Positions 53,644 to 62,754 of a DNA stretch of 64,000 nt are shown here, piece after piece. The first letter of the stretch is position 1. Every line of letters starts with the position of its first letter. The position numbers and the translations under genes were made by a program. The notes beneath the pieces were generated by a model. The model saw only the letters and a list, made by a program, of their open reading frames with translations, had not been told where the DNA came from and did no database searches. Source of the DNA: Cellulomonas sp. Leaf334 (GTDB lineage Bacteria; Actinomycetota; Actinomycetes; Actinomycetales; Cellulomonadaceae); contig NZ_LMOO01000006.1 of NCBI RefSeq assembly GCF_001424195.1, positions 284,871 to 348,870 on the forward strand, written 5' to 3'.

Positions 53644-56192
53644 CCGCGGCGTCGCGACCGCCCGCGGACGTCCTCGCGGCCGGGGGGATCGACCCGCGCT
53701 GGTCGCGGACGGTCGAGGTGGGGTCGCGGTCGTGGCACCTGCTCGACAACGGCTCCACGCTGGGCGCCGAGCCCGTCGGCACGCTGCTGTGCGTGCACGG
53801 CAACCCGACGTGGTCGTTCCTGTGGCGCCGCCTGGTGGCAGCAGGCGCACGGTCGGAGCAGCCGTGGCGCGTGATCGCCGTCGACCAGCTGGAGATGGGC
53901 TACTCCGAGCGGACCGGCGAGCAGCACCGCCTGGCCTACCGGGTCGCCGACCTCGGCGCGCTGACCGACCACCTCGGGCTCGTCGGTCCGGTCGTCACCG
54001 TCGGGCACGACTGGGGCGGGCTCGTCAGCCTCGGCTGGGCGCTCGACCACCCGGACCTGCTGGCGGGCGTCGTGCTGACGAACACCGCCGTGCACCACGA
54101 GGTGGACGACGCCATGCCCGCCGCGCTGCGCGTCGCGACGGCCCGCGGCGTCCTGCCGGTGAGCACGGTCACCACTCCCGCGTTCCTCGAGACCACGCTC
54201 GCGCTCGCGCACCCCCGCCTCGAGCCCGCCGTGGCGGACGGCTTCCGTGCGCCGTACCGGACCGCCGACCGGCGCGCCGGGATCGGCGGGTTCGTCGCGG
54301 ACATCCCCGCGGCCGCCGACCACCCGAGCCGTCCCGAGCTCGACCGGATCGCCGCAGGGGTCCGAGGCCTCGACGTGCCGGCTCTGCTGCTCTGGGGTCC
54401 GCGCGACCCGGTCTTCTCCGCGCGCTACCTGCGCGATCTGCGCGACCGGCTGCCGCACGCGGACGTGCACCGGTTCGAGGGTGCCGGCCACCTGGTGGTC
54501 GAGGACGAGGACGTCGCCGGGGCGGTCCTGCGCTGGCTCGACGCCCGCGAGGTCCCGGCGACACCCGCGGTGCCCGACGAGCCGTACCGGGCCCTCGGCG
54601 CCACCCTCGTCGAGCGGGCCGACGACGACGGCACCGCCCTGATCGAGCTGGCCGGCCCGCGCTCCCGCCGGGTGAGCTGGGCTGCGCTCGCCGCCCGGAC
54701 GGACCAGCTGGCCCGTGGCCTGGCCGCGAGCGGTGTGCGACCGGGGGACCGGGTCGCCCTCCTCGTGCCCCCCGGGGCGGACCTCACGGCCGTGCTCTAC
54801 GCGTGCCTGCGGCTCGGGGCGGTCGTCGTCGTCGCCGACGCCGGGCTCGGAGTCCAGGGGCTCACCCGGGCGGTGCGCGCGGCGGACCCCACCGTGGTCG
54901 TCGGGATCGAGAAGGCGCTCGTGGCCGCGCGGTGGCTGCGCTGGGCGCCGACCCTCGTCAGCGCCGGACCACTACGCGCGGGCGTGGCGCGGAGCCTGCG
55001 CGTCGACGCGTCCCTGGACGACCTCGCCGCCCTCGGCCGCGCCTCCACCGACGACCTCCCGTGGCCCGACGCCGACGCCGACGCGGCGGTCCTGTTCACC
55101 TCCGGGTCGACCGGCCCGGCGAAGGGTGTCGTGTACACGCACCGCCGGCTCGCCGCGATGCGCGACGTCGTGGCGCGCACCTACGGGATCGGCCCCGACA
55201 GCCCCCTCGTCGCGGCCTTCGCGCCGTTCGTCCTGCTCGGCCCCGCGCTGGGTGCGACGAGTGCGAGCCCCGACATGGACGTCACGTCACCGGGCACCCT
55301 CACGGCCGGTGCGCTGGCCGAGGCCGTCCGGGCGATCGACGCGGCGGTCGTCTTCGCGTCGCCCGCCGCGCTGCGCTCGGTCGTCCGCACGGCCGACGGG
55401 TCGGAGCTCGCGGCGCTCGCCGGTGTCCGGCTGTTCCTCTCGGCGGGCGCCCCCGTCGGCATCGACCTGCTGGAGGCCGCGGCGGCGTTGATGCCCGCCG
55501 CGCAGGCCCACACGCCGTACGGCATGACGGAGGCGCTCGTCGTCGCCGACGTGTCGCTGGACGAGCTCCGCGACGCCGGCCCCGGGGACGGCGTCTGCGT
55601 CGGGAAGCCTGTCGCGGGAGTCCGCGTCTCGCTCAGCACGCTCGACGCCGACGGCGAACCGACGGGGGCGCCCGACCAGGAGCCCGGCGTCACCGGCGAG
55701 GTGCTCGTCGCGGCCGCGCACGTCAAGGACCGGTACGACACCCTCTGGCTCACCCAGCACGCCTCGGCGCGAGACCCCGGCTGGCACCGGACCGGCGACG
55801 TCGGGCACCTCGACGCCGACGGCAGGCTCTGGATCGAGGGCAGGCTCGCACACGTCCTGGTGACCGCGGACGGTGTGCGGACACCCGTCGGGCTGGAGCA
55901 GCAGGTGCAGACGGTCGACTCTGTGGTCTCCGCCGCGGTGGTCGGGGTGGGGCCGCGCGGCGCGCAGCAGGTCGTCGTGGTCGTGCAGCCGGAGGTGTAC
56001 GCGCACGGTCCGGTCGTCGCCGAGCGCGGCCTGGCCGCGTCGGTCCGCGCAGCGCTGGCGGGCACCACCGTCGCCGCGGTGCTGGTCGTGGAGCAGCTCC
56101 CGACGGACGTCCGGCACAGCTCGAAGGTCGACCGGTCCCGCGTCGCCGCGTGGGCCGAGCGCGTGCTGGCGGGGGAGAAGGCCCGACTGTGA
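53640..56192 (+). CDS. oleBC: OleBC fusion: beta-lactone decarboxylase plus beta-lactone synthetase
   Basis: 850 residues. The N-terminal half (about 1-305) is an OleB alpha/beta hydrolase of the haloalkane-dehalogenase group: HGNPTWSFLWRR oxyanion site, nucleophile Asp124 in VGHDWGGLV, acid in LLWGPRDPVF and His in EGAGHLVVED. The rest is an OleC ANL-type enzyme with ATP loop LFTSGSTGPAKGVVYTH and TPYGMTEALVV, and late GWHRTGDVGHLDADGRLWIEGR. OleC makes the cis-beta-lactone from the OleD product and OleB removes CO2 to the olefin. Fused forms are known in actinobacteria such as Micrococcus. Both ends overlap by GTGA. Confidence 0.92.
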   Translation: MTAASRPPADVLAAGGIDPRWSRTVEVGSRSWHLLDNGSTLGAEPVGTLLCVHGNPTWSFLWRRLVAAGARSEQPWRVIAVDQLEMGYSERTGEQHRLAYRVADLGALTDHLGLVGPVVTVGHDWGGLVSLGWALDHPDLLAGVVLTNTAVHHEVDDAMPAALRVATARGVLPVSTVTTPAFLETTLALAHPRLEPAVADGFRAPYRTADRRAGIGGFVADIPAAADHPSRPELDRIAAGVRGLDVPALLLWGPRDPVFSARYLRDLRDRLPHADVHRFEGAGHLVVEDEDVAGAVLRWLDAREVPATPAVPDEPYRALGATLVERADDDGTALIELAGPRSRRVSWAALAARTDQLARGLAASGVRPGDRVALLVPPGADLTAVLYACLRLGAVVVVADAGLGVQGLTRAVRAADPTVVVGIEKALVAARWLRWAPTLVSAGPLRAGVARSLRVDASLDDLAALGRASTDDLPWPDADADAAVLFTSGSTGPAKGVVYTHRRLAAMRDVVARTYGIGPDSPLVAAFAPFVLLGPALGATSASPDMDVTSPGTLTAGALAEAVRAIDAAVVFASPAALRSVVRTADGSELAALAGVRLFLSAGAPVGIDLLEAAAALMPAAQAHTPYGMTEALVVADVSLDELRDAGPGDGVCVGKPVAGVRVSLSTLDADGEPTGAPDQEPGVTGEVLVAAAHVKDRYDTLWLTQHASARDPGWHRTGDVGHLDADGRLWIEGRLAHVLVTADGVRTPVGLEQQVQTVDSVVSAAVVGVGPRGAQQVVVVVQPEVYAHGPVVAERGLAASVRAALAGTTVAAVLVVEQLPTDVRHSSKVDRSRVAAWAERVLAGEKARL

Positions 56193-57184
56193 CCCGCGTG
56201 CTGGTCACCGGGGCGAGCGGCATGCTCGGGCGGGCGGTCGCCGCACGGCTCGTCGCCGAAGGTCACGACGTCCGCACGCTGCAGCGCAGCCCGTCCCAGG
56301 TCGCCGGGGCGCAGGACGTGACCGGGTCGGTCACCGACCCCGACGTCGTCCGTGCAGCGGTCAGCGACCGCGAGGCCGTCGTCCACCTCGCGGCCAAGGT
56401 GACGATCGTCGGACCGCTCGAGGAGTTCGAGACCGTCAACGTCGGCGGGACCCGCCTCCTGCTCGACGCCGCGCGGACCGAGGGCGTCGGACGGTTCGTG
56501 CACGTCTCGACGCCGTCCGTCGCGCACCAGGGTCGCTCGTTGGCCGGTGCGGCGGCCGGCCCCGCCGACCCGGAGCACGCGCGGGGCCACTACGCCCGCA
56601 CCAAGGCCACCGCCGAGCTCCTGGCGCTCGCGGCGCACGGCCCCGACGGGCTGCGCGTGATCGTCGTCCGACCGCACGTCGTCTGGGGTCCCGGCGACAC
56701 CCAGCTGGTCGGCCGGATCGTGGACCGTGCGCGGGCGGGGCGGTTGCCGGTGCTCGGCGACGGCGCCGCGCTCATCGACACCACGTACGTCGACAACGCC
56801 GTGGACGCCCTGGTCGCGGCCCTGCACGCCGACCCGGCCGCCTATGGCGAGGCGTACGTCGTCACCAACGGGGAGCCGCGCCCGGTCGTGGAGCTCCTCG
56901 CGGGCATCTGTGCGGCCAGCGGGGTGCCGGTGCCGCACCGGCACGTCCCTGCCGCCCTCGCCCGCGGTGCGGGAGGGCTGTTCGACGCCGCGTGGCGCGC
57001 GCTCCCGCTGGCGGGCGAGCCCCCGCTGACCCGGTTCGTCGCCGAACAGCTCTCGACCGCGCACTGGTTCGACCAGCGGCGCACGCGTGAGGCCCTCGGC
57101 TGGTCGCCGCAGATCGGGCTGGACGACGGTCTCGCCCGCCTGGCGGAGTGGACAGCGCGGCAGGCGTCCGCGACGGCTCCCTAG
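56189..57184 (+). CDS. oleD: OleD, 2-alkyl-3-ketoacid reductase
   Basis: 331 residues, an extended short-chain dehydrogenase: VLVTGASGMLGRAVAARLV at the N-terminus (NADPH loop), HLAAKVTIVGPLEEFETVNV, the catalytic Tyr-x3-Lys in GHYARTKATAELL and Ser/Thr in HVSTPSVAHQG. OleD reduces the OleA ketone to the hydroxy acid used by OleC. The last codons contain the -10 box of hisC, and the stop TAG is part of that box. Confidence 0.9.
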   Translation: MTRVLVTGASGMLGRAVAARLVAEGHDVRTLQRSPSQVAGAQDVTGSVTDPDVVRAAVSDREAVVHLAAKVTIVGPLEEFETVNVGGTRLLLDAARTEGVGRFVHVSTPSVAHQGRSLAGAAAGPADPEHARGHYARTKATAELLALAAHGPDGLRVIVVRPHVVWGPGDTQLVGRIVDRARAGRLPVLGDGAALIDTTYVDNAVDALVAALHADPAAYGEAYVVTNGEPRPVVELLAGICAASGVPVPHRHVPAALARGAGGLFDAAWRALPLAGEPPLTRFVAEQLSTAHWFDQRRTREALGWSPQIGLDDGLARLAEWTARQASATAP

Positions 57185-57187
57185 ACT
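57182..57187 (+). promoter_or_regulatory. Leaderless -10 box (TAGACT) of hisC
   Basis: TAGACT begins with the oleD stop codon and is followed by 6 bases and GTG 57194. It would let hisC onward be made without read-through from the ole operon. Confidence 0.5.
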
Positions 57188-57193
57188 CGTCCG

Positions 57194-58309
57194 GTGACCT
57201 CTGACCTCGCTCGCGGCGTGCTGCCGCTGCGCCCGGACCTCGTCGGCCTCGAGCCCTACGGCGCCCCCCAGCTCGACGTGCCGCACCTGCTCAACGTCAA
57301 CGAGAACCCGTACGCACCGGCGGCCGACGTCGTCGCCGACATCGCGGAGGCCGTCGCGCAGGCCGCGGCCGGCCTCAACCGGTACCCCGACCGCGACTTC
57401 GAGGACCTGCGCGCCGACCTCGCCGGCTACCTGCGGGTGGAGTCCGGCGCCGACCTGACGTCGGACCAGCTCTGGGCCGCCAACGGCTCGAACGAGATCA
57501 TGCTGCACGTCCTGCAGGCGTTCGGCGGTCCGGGTCGCACCGTGCTGTCCTTCGCTCCGACGTACTCGATGTACCCCGAGTACGCCCGCGACACGTTCAC
57601 CGGGTGGGTCGCCGGTCGGCGCGAGGCGGACTTCAGCCTCGACCCCGACGTCGCACGCGCAGCGATCGCCGAGCACGCGCCGTCGGTCGTGCTCCTGGCC
57701 AGTCCGAACAACCCGACGGGGACGGCGCTGCCGGCCGCGACGGTGCTGGCGGTGCTCGACGCCGCGGCGCGGGTCCCGGGCGGGTGCGTCGTCGTCGTCG
57801 ACGAGGCCTACGGCGAGTTCCGCCGCGCAGGCACGCCGTCGGCGCTCGAGCTGCTGCCCGGCCACCCGCACCTTGCGGTCAGCCGGACGATGTCCAAGGC
57901 GTTCGGCCTGGCCGGTGCGCGCGTCGGCTACCTGGCGGCGTCGCCGACGCTGGTCGACGCCCTGCGCGTGGTGCGGCTGCCGTACCACCTGTCGGCCGTG
58001 ACGCAGGCGGTCGCCCGGGCGGCGCTCCGGCACGCACCCGCGCTGATGGCGCAGGTCGGGTCGCTGCGCGACGAGCGGGACGCCCTCGTGGTCTGGCTCC
58101 GGGAGCGCGGCCTGACCGTCGCGGACTCCGACGCGAACTTCGTGCTGTTCGGCCTGTTCGACGACCGCCGCTCGATCTGGCAGGGTCTGCTCGACCGTGG
58201 GGTCCTGATCCGCGAGGTGGGGCCGGACGGGTGGCTGCGGGTGTCGGTCGGCACACCGCAGGACATGACGGCGTTCCAGGACGCCCTGGTGGAGGTGGCA
58301 GGACTGTGA
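57194..58309 (+). CDS. hisC: Histidinol-phosphate aminotransferase
   Basis: HisC converts imidazole acetol phosphate to histidinol phosphate with PLP. 371 residues of the aspartate aminotransferase fold: [11 protein letters not shown] near the start, [35 protein letters not shown], and the PLP Lys in [17 protein letters not shown]. Fits family length. Stop overlaps hisB by GTGA. Confidence 0.94.
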   Translation: MTSDLARGVLPLRPDLVGLEPYGAPQLDVPHLLNVNENPYAPAADVVADIAEAVAQAAAGLNRYPDRDFEDLRADLAGYLRVESGADLTSDQLWAANGSNEIMLHVLQAFGGPGRTVLSFAPTYSMYPEYARDTFTGWVAGRREADFSLDPDVARAAIAEHAPSVVLLASPNNPTGTALPAATVLAVLDAAARVPGGCVVVVDEAYGEFRRAGTPSALELLPGHPHLAVSRTMSKAFGLAGARVGYLAASPTLVDALRVVRLPYHLSAVTQAVARAALRHAPALMAQVGSLRDERDALVVWLRERGLTVADSDANFVLFGLFDDRRSIWQGLLDRGVLIREVGPDGWLRVSVGTPQDMTAFQDALVEVAGL

Positions 58310-58920
58310 GCCCGAAGAACGCGGGGCGTACCGCGCGCATCGAGCGTGCGACGAGCGAGTCGAGCGTGCTGGTCGAGCTCGACCTCGACGGCACCGGCCG
58401 CACGGACATCTCCACGACCGTGCCGTTCTACGACCACATGCTCACCGCCCTGGGCAAGCACTCGCTGATCGACCTCACGGTCAAGGCCACGGGCGACACG
58501 CACATCGACGCGCACCACACGGTCGAGGACGTCGCGATCACGATCGGGGAGGCGCTGCGGCAGGCGCTCGGCGACAAGCGCGGCATCTCCCGGTTCGGGG
58601 ACGCCACGGTGCCGCTCGACGAGGCGCTCGCCCAGGCGGTCGTCGACGTGTCCGGCCGTCCGTACCTCGTGCACACGGGGGAACCTCCCGGTCAGGAGTA
58701 CCACCTCATCGGCGGGCACTTCACGGGTTCGCTCACGCGGCACGTGCTGGAGTCCATCGCGCACCACGCCGCCTTCAGCATCCACGTGCGCGTGCTCGCG
58801 GGCCGGGACCCCCACCACATCGTCGAGGCGCAGTTCAAGGCGCTCGCCCGGGCGCTGCGGTTCGCCGTCGCGCTCGACCCGCGCGTCGAGGGCATCCCGT
58901 CGACGAAGGGCGCCCTGTGA
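58306..58920 (+). CDS. hisB: Imidazoleglycerol-phosphate dehydratase
   Basis: HisB removes water from imidazole glycerol phosphate, needing Mn2+. 204 residues, monofunctional, with the two His-rich metal motifs [12 protein letters not shown] and [11 protein letters not shown] in the first half and the matching [14 protein letters not shown] [10 protein letters not shown] and [13 protein letters not shown] in the second. GTG 58306 overlaps hisC; the stop overlaps the next small gene. Confidence 0.95.
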   Translation: MSPKNAGRTARIERATSESSVLVELDLDGTGRTDISTTVPFYDHMLTALGKHSLIDLTVKATGDTHIDAHHTVEDVAITIGEALRQALGDKRGISRFGDATVPLDEALAQAVVDVSGRPYLVHTGEPPGQEYHLIGGHFTGSLTRHVLESIAHHAAFSIHVRVLAGRDPHHIVEAQFKALARALRFAVALDPRVEGIPSTKGAL

Positions 58921-59411
58921 TGGCGGGCGACGACCTGCCCGACGACTTCGAGGTCCCCGACGACCTCTCCTCGTTGCTGGACGGCCCGGCGGAGGACCCG
59001 TCGGTGGTCCTCGTGATCACGCAGGTGGCCGCCCCGGCACCGCTCGCCGCGGCGTGCGCGATCGCGAAGGTCGACGTCGACGTCGTGCCGACCCCGATCG
59101 GTGCCATCGCGGCGCTGCGCGACCCGCGGGCGGCGGCCGACGGGGCAGCGGCGATCTCGAAGCTGCTGCGCACCGTCCCGGTGATCCTGCTGGAGCGGCG
59201 CGAGGGGCAGATCACCGCGTCGCGCTGGGCCGGCGGGGAGCGCGACGGCGACCTGCCGGCGGGGCTCGTCCTGTCCGACGCGCCGCCGGTCCTGGAGGAC
59301 CTGCTCCTGGGTTCCGTGCAGGCGGGTGACGTCGAGGGCGTCGTCACGAGCGTCGGCATGTCCCGCTGGCAGGCCATGCGCACGATCGCGAGCTCCGCCA
59401 AGCGCAAGTAG
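58917..59411 (+). CDS. Unknown protein inside the histidine cluster
   Basis: 164 residues, not recognised. It begins with a very acidic tail ([20 protein letters not shown]) followed by an alpha/beta-like region with alternating hydrophobic strands ([47 protein letters not shown]) and ends in a basic [10 protein letters not shown]. No membrane segment, Cys pair or catalytic motif is visible. GTG 58917 overlaps the hisB stop (ATG 58920 also possible), so it is co-translated with hisB and before hisH. Role in histidine synthesis is only suggested by position. Confidence 0.75.
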   Translation: MMAGDDLPDDFEVPDDLSSLLDGPAEDPSVVLVITQVAAPAPLAAACAIAKVDVDVVPTPIGAIAALRDPRAAADGAAAISKLLRTVPVILLERREGQITASRWAGGERDGDLPAGLVLSDAPPVLEDLLLGSVQAGDVEGVVTSVGMSRWQAMRTIASSAKRK

Positions 59412-59458
59412 GTCGTCTCGCGGACCGGCGTCCGTGCATGCCGCGCCGGAGCCGCGGG

Positions 59459-59464
59459 TACCGT
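59459..59464 (+). promoter_or_regulatory. Leaderless -10 box (TACCGT) of hisH
   Basis: TACCGT is followed by 6 bases and GTG 59471, with no ribosome binding site. It marks 59471 as the start rather than earlier in-frame codons. Confidence 0.45.
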
Positions 59465-59470
59465 GTCCCG

Positions 59471-60151
59471 GTGCCTGCTCAGCCCCTCGTCGTCGTGCTC
59501 GACCACGGCGCCGACGACCACGGACCGCTCGCGCAGGCCCTGACCAGCGCGGGTGCGCACGTCGTGGTCACCGCGGACAAGCGGACAGCCCTCGTCGCCG
59601 ACGGGCTCGTCATCGCCGGCCGCGCGCCGGCCGCGGACGTCATGCCGGCCCTGCGGGCGATCGGTGCCGACCAGGTGGTCGACCGCCGGCTGGCCGGAGG
59701 CCGCGCGGTGCTCGCGCTCGGTGTCGGCATGCACGTGATGTTCACCGACGTCGTCCGTGACGGTGCCGTGACGGAGGGCCTGGGGGAGTGGGCGGGGGTC
59801 GTGGACTCCGTCGACGCGCCGCCCGGTGAGGTCGCGGTGCAGGTGCCGGCCGGCTCCGCCCTGTTCGAAGGGCTCGACGGTGCCGGCTTCCACCTCCCCG
59901 ATGCGCGCGCCCCCCGCACGTTCCCCCTGCTCGACGACTGGCCCGCGGACACCCGTCTGGTCGTGCCCCTGGTCACCTGGTCGTCCGGCGGCGAGCGGTT
60001 CGTGGTCGCCGTCGAGAACGGCCCGCTCGTCGCGCTCGCCGTCCACCCCGAGTCGTCCGGCCCGGCCGGCGCGGCGGTGCTCGCCCGCTGGGTCTCGTCG
60101 CTGCGTCCCACTGCCCCCGGCCCCATCGATGCACCTGGAGTGACCGCATGA
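59471..60151 (+). CDS. hisH: HisH-like glutaminase-fold protein lacking the catalytic Cys
   Basis: 226 residues aligned by position and end motifs to HisH, the glutaminase half of imidazole glycerol phosphate synthase. The nucleophile motif, normally ICVGMQ, reads LGVGMH, so the Cys is Gly84 (codon GGT 59720-59722). Other HisH marks are also lost: the YGxGN start is DHGADD, the PHMGWN segment is absent. The C-terminal [13 protein letters not shown] keeps the His-Glu. TEGLGEW and the [11 protein letters not shown] lead-in show common descent. It should not hydrolyse glutamine in the usual way. ATGA overlap with priA. Confidence 0.8.
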   Translation: MPAQPLVVVLDHGADDHGPLAQALTSAGAHVVVTADKRTALVADGLVIAGRAPAADVMPALRAIGADQVVDRRLAGGRAVLALGVGMHVMFTDVVRDGAVTEGLGEWAGVVDSVDAPPGEVAVQVPAGSALFEGLDGAGFHLPDARAPRTFPLLDDWPADTRLVVPLVTWSSGGERFVVAVENGPLVALAVHPESSGPAGAAVLARWVSSLRPTAPGPIDAPGVTA

Positions 60152-60888
60152 CCGACCGCCTCGAGCTGCTGCCCGCCGTCGACGTCGCCGACGGTCAGGC
60201 CGTCCGCCTGACCCAGGGCGCCGCAGGCACCGAGACGGGCTACGGCGACCCGCTGTCCGCCGCGCTCGACTGGTACGCGGGCGGTGCGGAGTGGATCCAC
60301 CTCGTCGACCTCGACGCCGCCTTCGGCCGCGGGTCCAACGCGGACCTGCTCGCCGACGTGACCGCCGAGCTGGTCGGCAAGGGCGTCAAGGTCGAGCTGT
60401 CGGGCGGGATCCGCGACGACGCCTCCGTGGAGCGCGCGCTCGGCACGGGTGCGACCCGCATCAACCTCGGCACGGCCGCCCTGGAGAACCCGGAGTGGAC
60501 GGCCGGGCTGATCCGGTCGTACGGCGCGCAGGTCGCGGTCGGACTCGACGTCCGCGGCACGACGCTCGCCGCCCGGGGCTGGACGAAGGACGGCGGAGAC
60601 CTCTGGGAGGTGCTCGCCCGCCTCGAGGACGCCGGGTGCGCCCGCTACGTCGTGACCGACGTGAACAAGGACGGCATGCTCAACGGCCCGAACGTGGAGC
60701 TGCTGCAGCAGATGTGTGCCCGGACGGACGCCCCCGTGATCGCGTCGGGCGGGGTCTCCAGCCTGGAGGACCTGCGCGTGCTGCGGACGCTCGTGCCGCT
60801 CGGCGTCGAGGGCGCGATCGTCGGCAAGGCCCTCTACGCCGGCGCGTTCACGCTGCCCGAGGCGCTGGACGTCGCCGGACGCCCGTGA
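60148..60888 (+). CDS. priA: PriA: bifunctional HisA/TrpF isomerase
   Basis: In actinobacteria this TIM barrel serves both histidine (ProFAR isomerase) and tryptophan (PRA isomerase) synthesis. 246 residues with the first catalytic Asp in [15 protein letters not shown], the phosphate sites SGGIRDD and ASGGVSS, and the second Asp in [15 protein letters not shown]. It is HisA-like by sequence; dual use is expected from the lineage and the absence of trpF here does not test it. GTGA links it to the next gene. Confidence 0.93.
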   Translation: MTDRLELLPAVDVADGQAVRLTQGAAGTETGYGDPLSAALDWYAGGAEWIHLVDLDAAFGRGSNADLLADVTAELVGKGVKVELSGGIRDDASVERALGTGATRINLGTAALENPEWTAGLIRSYGAQVAVGLDVRGTTLAARGWTKDGGDLWEVLARLEDAGCARYVVTDVNKDGMLNGPNVELLQQMCARTDAPVIASGGVSSLEDLRVLRTLVPLGVEGAIVGKALYAGAFTLPEALDVAGRP

Positions 60889-61610
60889 CGGGACGCGCGC
60901 TCCCGCCGTCGTCCCCGTTCGCGGGTGACGACGGTGCCGCGGACCCCGCGGTCGCTGGCGCGCTGGCGGCGCTGCAGGACCGTTCGGGGACGGTCCGCGC
61001 CGTGGTCGACGCCCTGGCGGGCACCCGGGTGCTCGTCCCGGTGCTCGCGGAGCTCGAGGTCGAGGACGTCGTCGTGCACGGCGGCCACGCGCACACCGTC
61101 GACAAGGAGGCCTCGGCCGGCATCGTCGCGCTGCAGGCCCCCGACGGGCGGACGGCCCTGCCGGTGTTCACCTCGGTCGCGACGATGGCCGCGTGGCGCG
61201 CGGACGCCCGGCCGGTGCCGTCGGACGTCGCGCGCGCGGCACTCTCGGCGGTGACCGAGGGCTGGGAGGTGCTGGTCGTCGACCCGGGCGGTCCCACGAC
61301 CGTCCTCGTCCCGCGTCCGGCCGTGTGGGCCCTCGCGCAGCAGGAACGCTGGCGTCCGGCGGTCACCCCCGAGGGTGTCGACCCGGAGGTGCGCGACGCG
61401 ATCGTCGCCGCCGTGACGCCCGTGACCGGAGTGGTCGCGGCCGACGCCGTGCCCGGCACGCGTGCGGAGGTCGCCGTCGTCGTCACCCTGGTCGGCGGCC
61501 TGGACCGCGTCGGGCTCGACGCGGTGCTGGTGCAGGTCAACGCGGCGCTGGCCGGTGCCGAGCTGGTGGCGACCCGGGTCGACTCGCTCGAGATCCGTCC
61601 CCGGGGCTAG
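60885..61610 (+). CDS. SseB-family protein
   Basis: 241 residues with two SseB-like halves: [20 protein letters not shown] and [21 protein letters not shown], then [12 protein letters not shown] and the [17 protein letters not shown] segment. SseB domains are poorly understood; in actinobacteria they often follow priA. GTG 60885 overlaps priA. The stop shares the CTAG at 61607-61610 with the stop of the convergent gene. Confidence 0.82.
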   Translation: MTGRALPPSSPFAGDDGAADPAVAGALAALQDRSGTVRAVVDALAGTRVLVPVLAELEVEDVVVHGGHAHTVDKEASAGIVALQAPDGRTALPVFTSVATMAAWRADARPVPSDVARAALSAVTEGWEVLVVDPGGPTTVLVPRPAVWALAQQERWRPAVTPEGVDPEVRDAIVAAVTPVTGVVAADAVPGTRAEVAVVVTLVGGLDRVGLDAVLVQVNAALAGAELVATRVDSLEIRPRG

Positions 61611-62011
61611 TGGCGGCGCTTGACCGCCCACGCGAGCGCGAACGTGCCGAGCACGGCGGCGAGCACGACCTGGCCGCCGAGGATCACGCGGTTGAGGTCC
61701 AGCGCCGGCTGCCAGTGCGCACCGGTCTCGTCGACGACGAAGACACCGACGGCCTTGACGTGCACGCCGTACCCACCGCCACCGCCGTGACCCTCCTGGC
61801 CCCCGGTGCGAGCGTTCTCGCCCGCGGCGCCGGCGGACGGCACCCCCATCTCGCCCCCGCCGGACCCGGAGCCGGTCCCGCCCCAGAGCCGCGCGACCGG
61901 GATGACGAGGGTGCCGTTGCGTTCGTACGCCTCCCCGAACACGCGGCGCACGGTGAACGTGTCGTTCGCCGCGTTCGTGAGGCTGGCGGGGTCGAAGTGC
62001 GGAACAGCCAT
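61607..62011 (-). CDS. GerW/YtfJ-like protein
   Basis: 134 residues: an N-terminal region FTVRRVFGEAYERNGTLVIPVARLWGG, a Gly-rich loop with GGGGGYGVHVKAVGVFVVDETG and a C-terminal membrane helix (VILGGQVVLAAVLGTFALAWAV). It matches the GerW/YtfJ sporulation-protein family, which also exists in bacteria that do not sporulate, with unknown role. GGGAGGAC precedes ATG 62011. It ends on the same CTAG as SseB. Confidence 0.8.
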   Translation of the reverse strand: MAVPHFDPASLTNAANDTFTVRRVFGEAYERNGTLVIPVARLWGGTGSGSGGGEMGVPSAGAAGENARTGGQEGHGGGGGYGVHVKAVGVFVVDETGAHWQPALDLNRVILGGQVVLAAVLGTFALAWAVKRRH

Positions 62012-62031
62012 GGGGTCCTCCCGGGATCGGG

Positions 62032-62754
62032 TCAGCCGGCGCAGGGCGCGGTGGGCGTGAACGACGCCTCGTCGTCCAGCATGGACCGCAGCGTGCTCAC
62101 GGGCACCACAAAACTGTGCCCGTTCGAGTCCTTCGCGTACACGACCCCCACGACCCGACCGTCGCTGTCGAGCACAGCCGACCCGGAGCTGCCGTGCTCG
62201 ACGGGTGCGTCGGTGACGAGCACGGCGCCCAGGTTCGCGTTGAGCGGGTCGGTCTGGCTGGCGAGCACCTGCCCGGTGGTCACGGTGAGCGCCCGCCCGA
62301 GCGGGTACCCGACGACCGTGACCTGGTCGCCGACGGCGGGGTCTGCGGACGCGAGCTCGGGTGCGGCCGGCAGGGCGTCGTCGGTGCGCACGATCGCCAG
62401 GTCGGCGAGAGCGGCCGTGCTGGCCGCCGCGGCGCCGATGTCCCGGCCGTCGTAGGTGCTGAGCTGGAGCGCCGACGAGTCGCTGACGACGTGCCGGTTG
62501 GTCACCAGCGTGTGGTCGTCGAGCGCGAACCCCGAGCCGGTCGACAGGGTTCCGCAGCCGATGTTCCGGATCCGCACGGCCATCCTCTGGGCGGAGTCGA
62601 AGCCGTCGGGGGAGAGGTTCCCGCTGGACGTCGGGGTCTGCTGCGGCAGGTCGGTGGGCATGACGTCCGTCGGCACCGGCGCCGGCGGTCCGGGCAGCAG
62701 GCTGCAGCCGCTGGTCAGGACGAGGAGGGCGACGACGGCCAGCCGTCGCCTCAT
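62032..62754 (-). CDS. Lipoprotein trypsin-like serine protease
   Basis: 240 residues. A signal peptide ends in the lipobox LTSGC, so it should be lipid-anchored outside (needs LspA). The S1-type triad is visible: His in LVTNRHVVS, Asp in ALADLAIV and Ser in EHGSSGSAVLD; two Cys (IGCGTL and the C-terminal PCAG) could pair. Overall like a DegP/HtrA-type protease domain but with no PDZ. ATG 62754 overlaps the stop of the gene upstream by ATGA. Confidence 0.87.
   Translation of the reverse strand: MRRRLAVVALLVLTSGCSLLPGPPAPVPTDVMPTDLPQQTPTSSGNLSPDGFDSAQRMAVRIRNIGCGTLSTGSGFALDDHTLVTNRHVVSDSSALQLSTYDGRDIGAAAASTAALADLAIVRTDDALPAAPELASADPAVGDQVTVVGYPLGRALTVTTGQVLASQTDPLNANLGAVLVTDAPVEHGSSGSAVLDSDGRVVGVVYAKDSNGHSFVVPVSTLRSMLDDEASFTPTAPCAG

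Noticed and set aside
50880..54491. 1203-residue minus-strand reading frame across hisD and oleA
   Set aside because: It is the antisense of strong genes on the plus strand; only its last 76 codons (the S4 protein) look like a protein. Long antisense frames are expected at this GC content.
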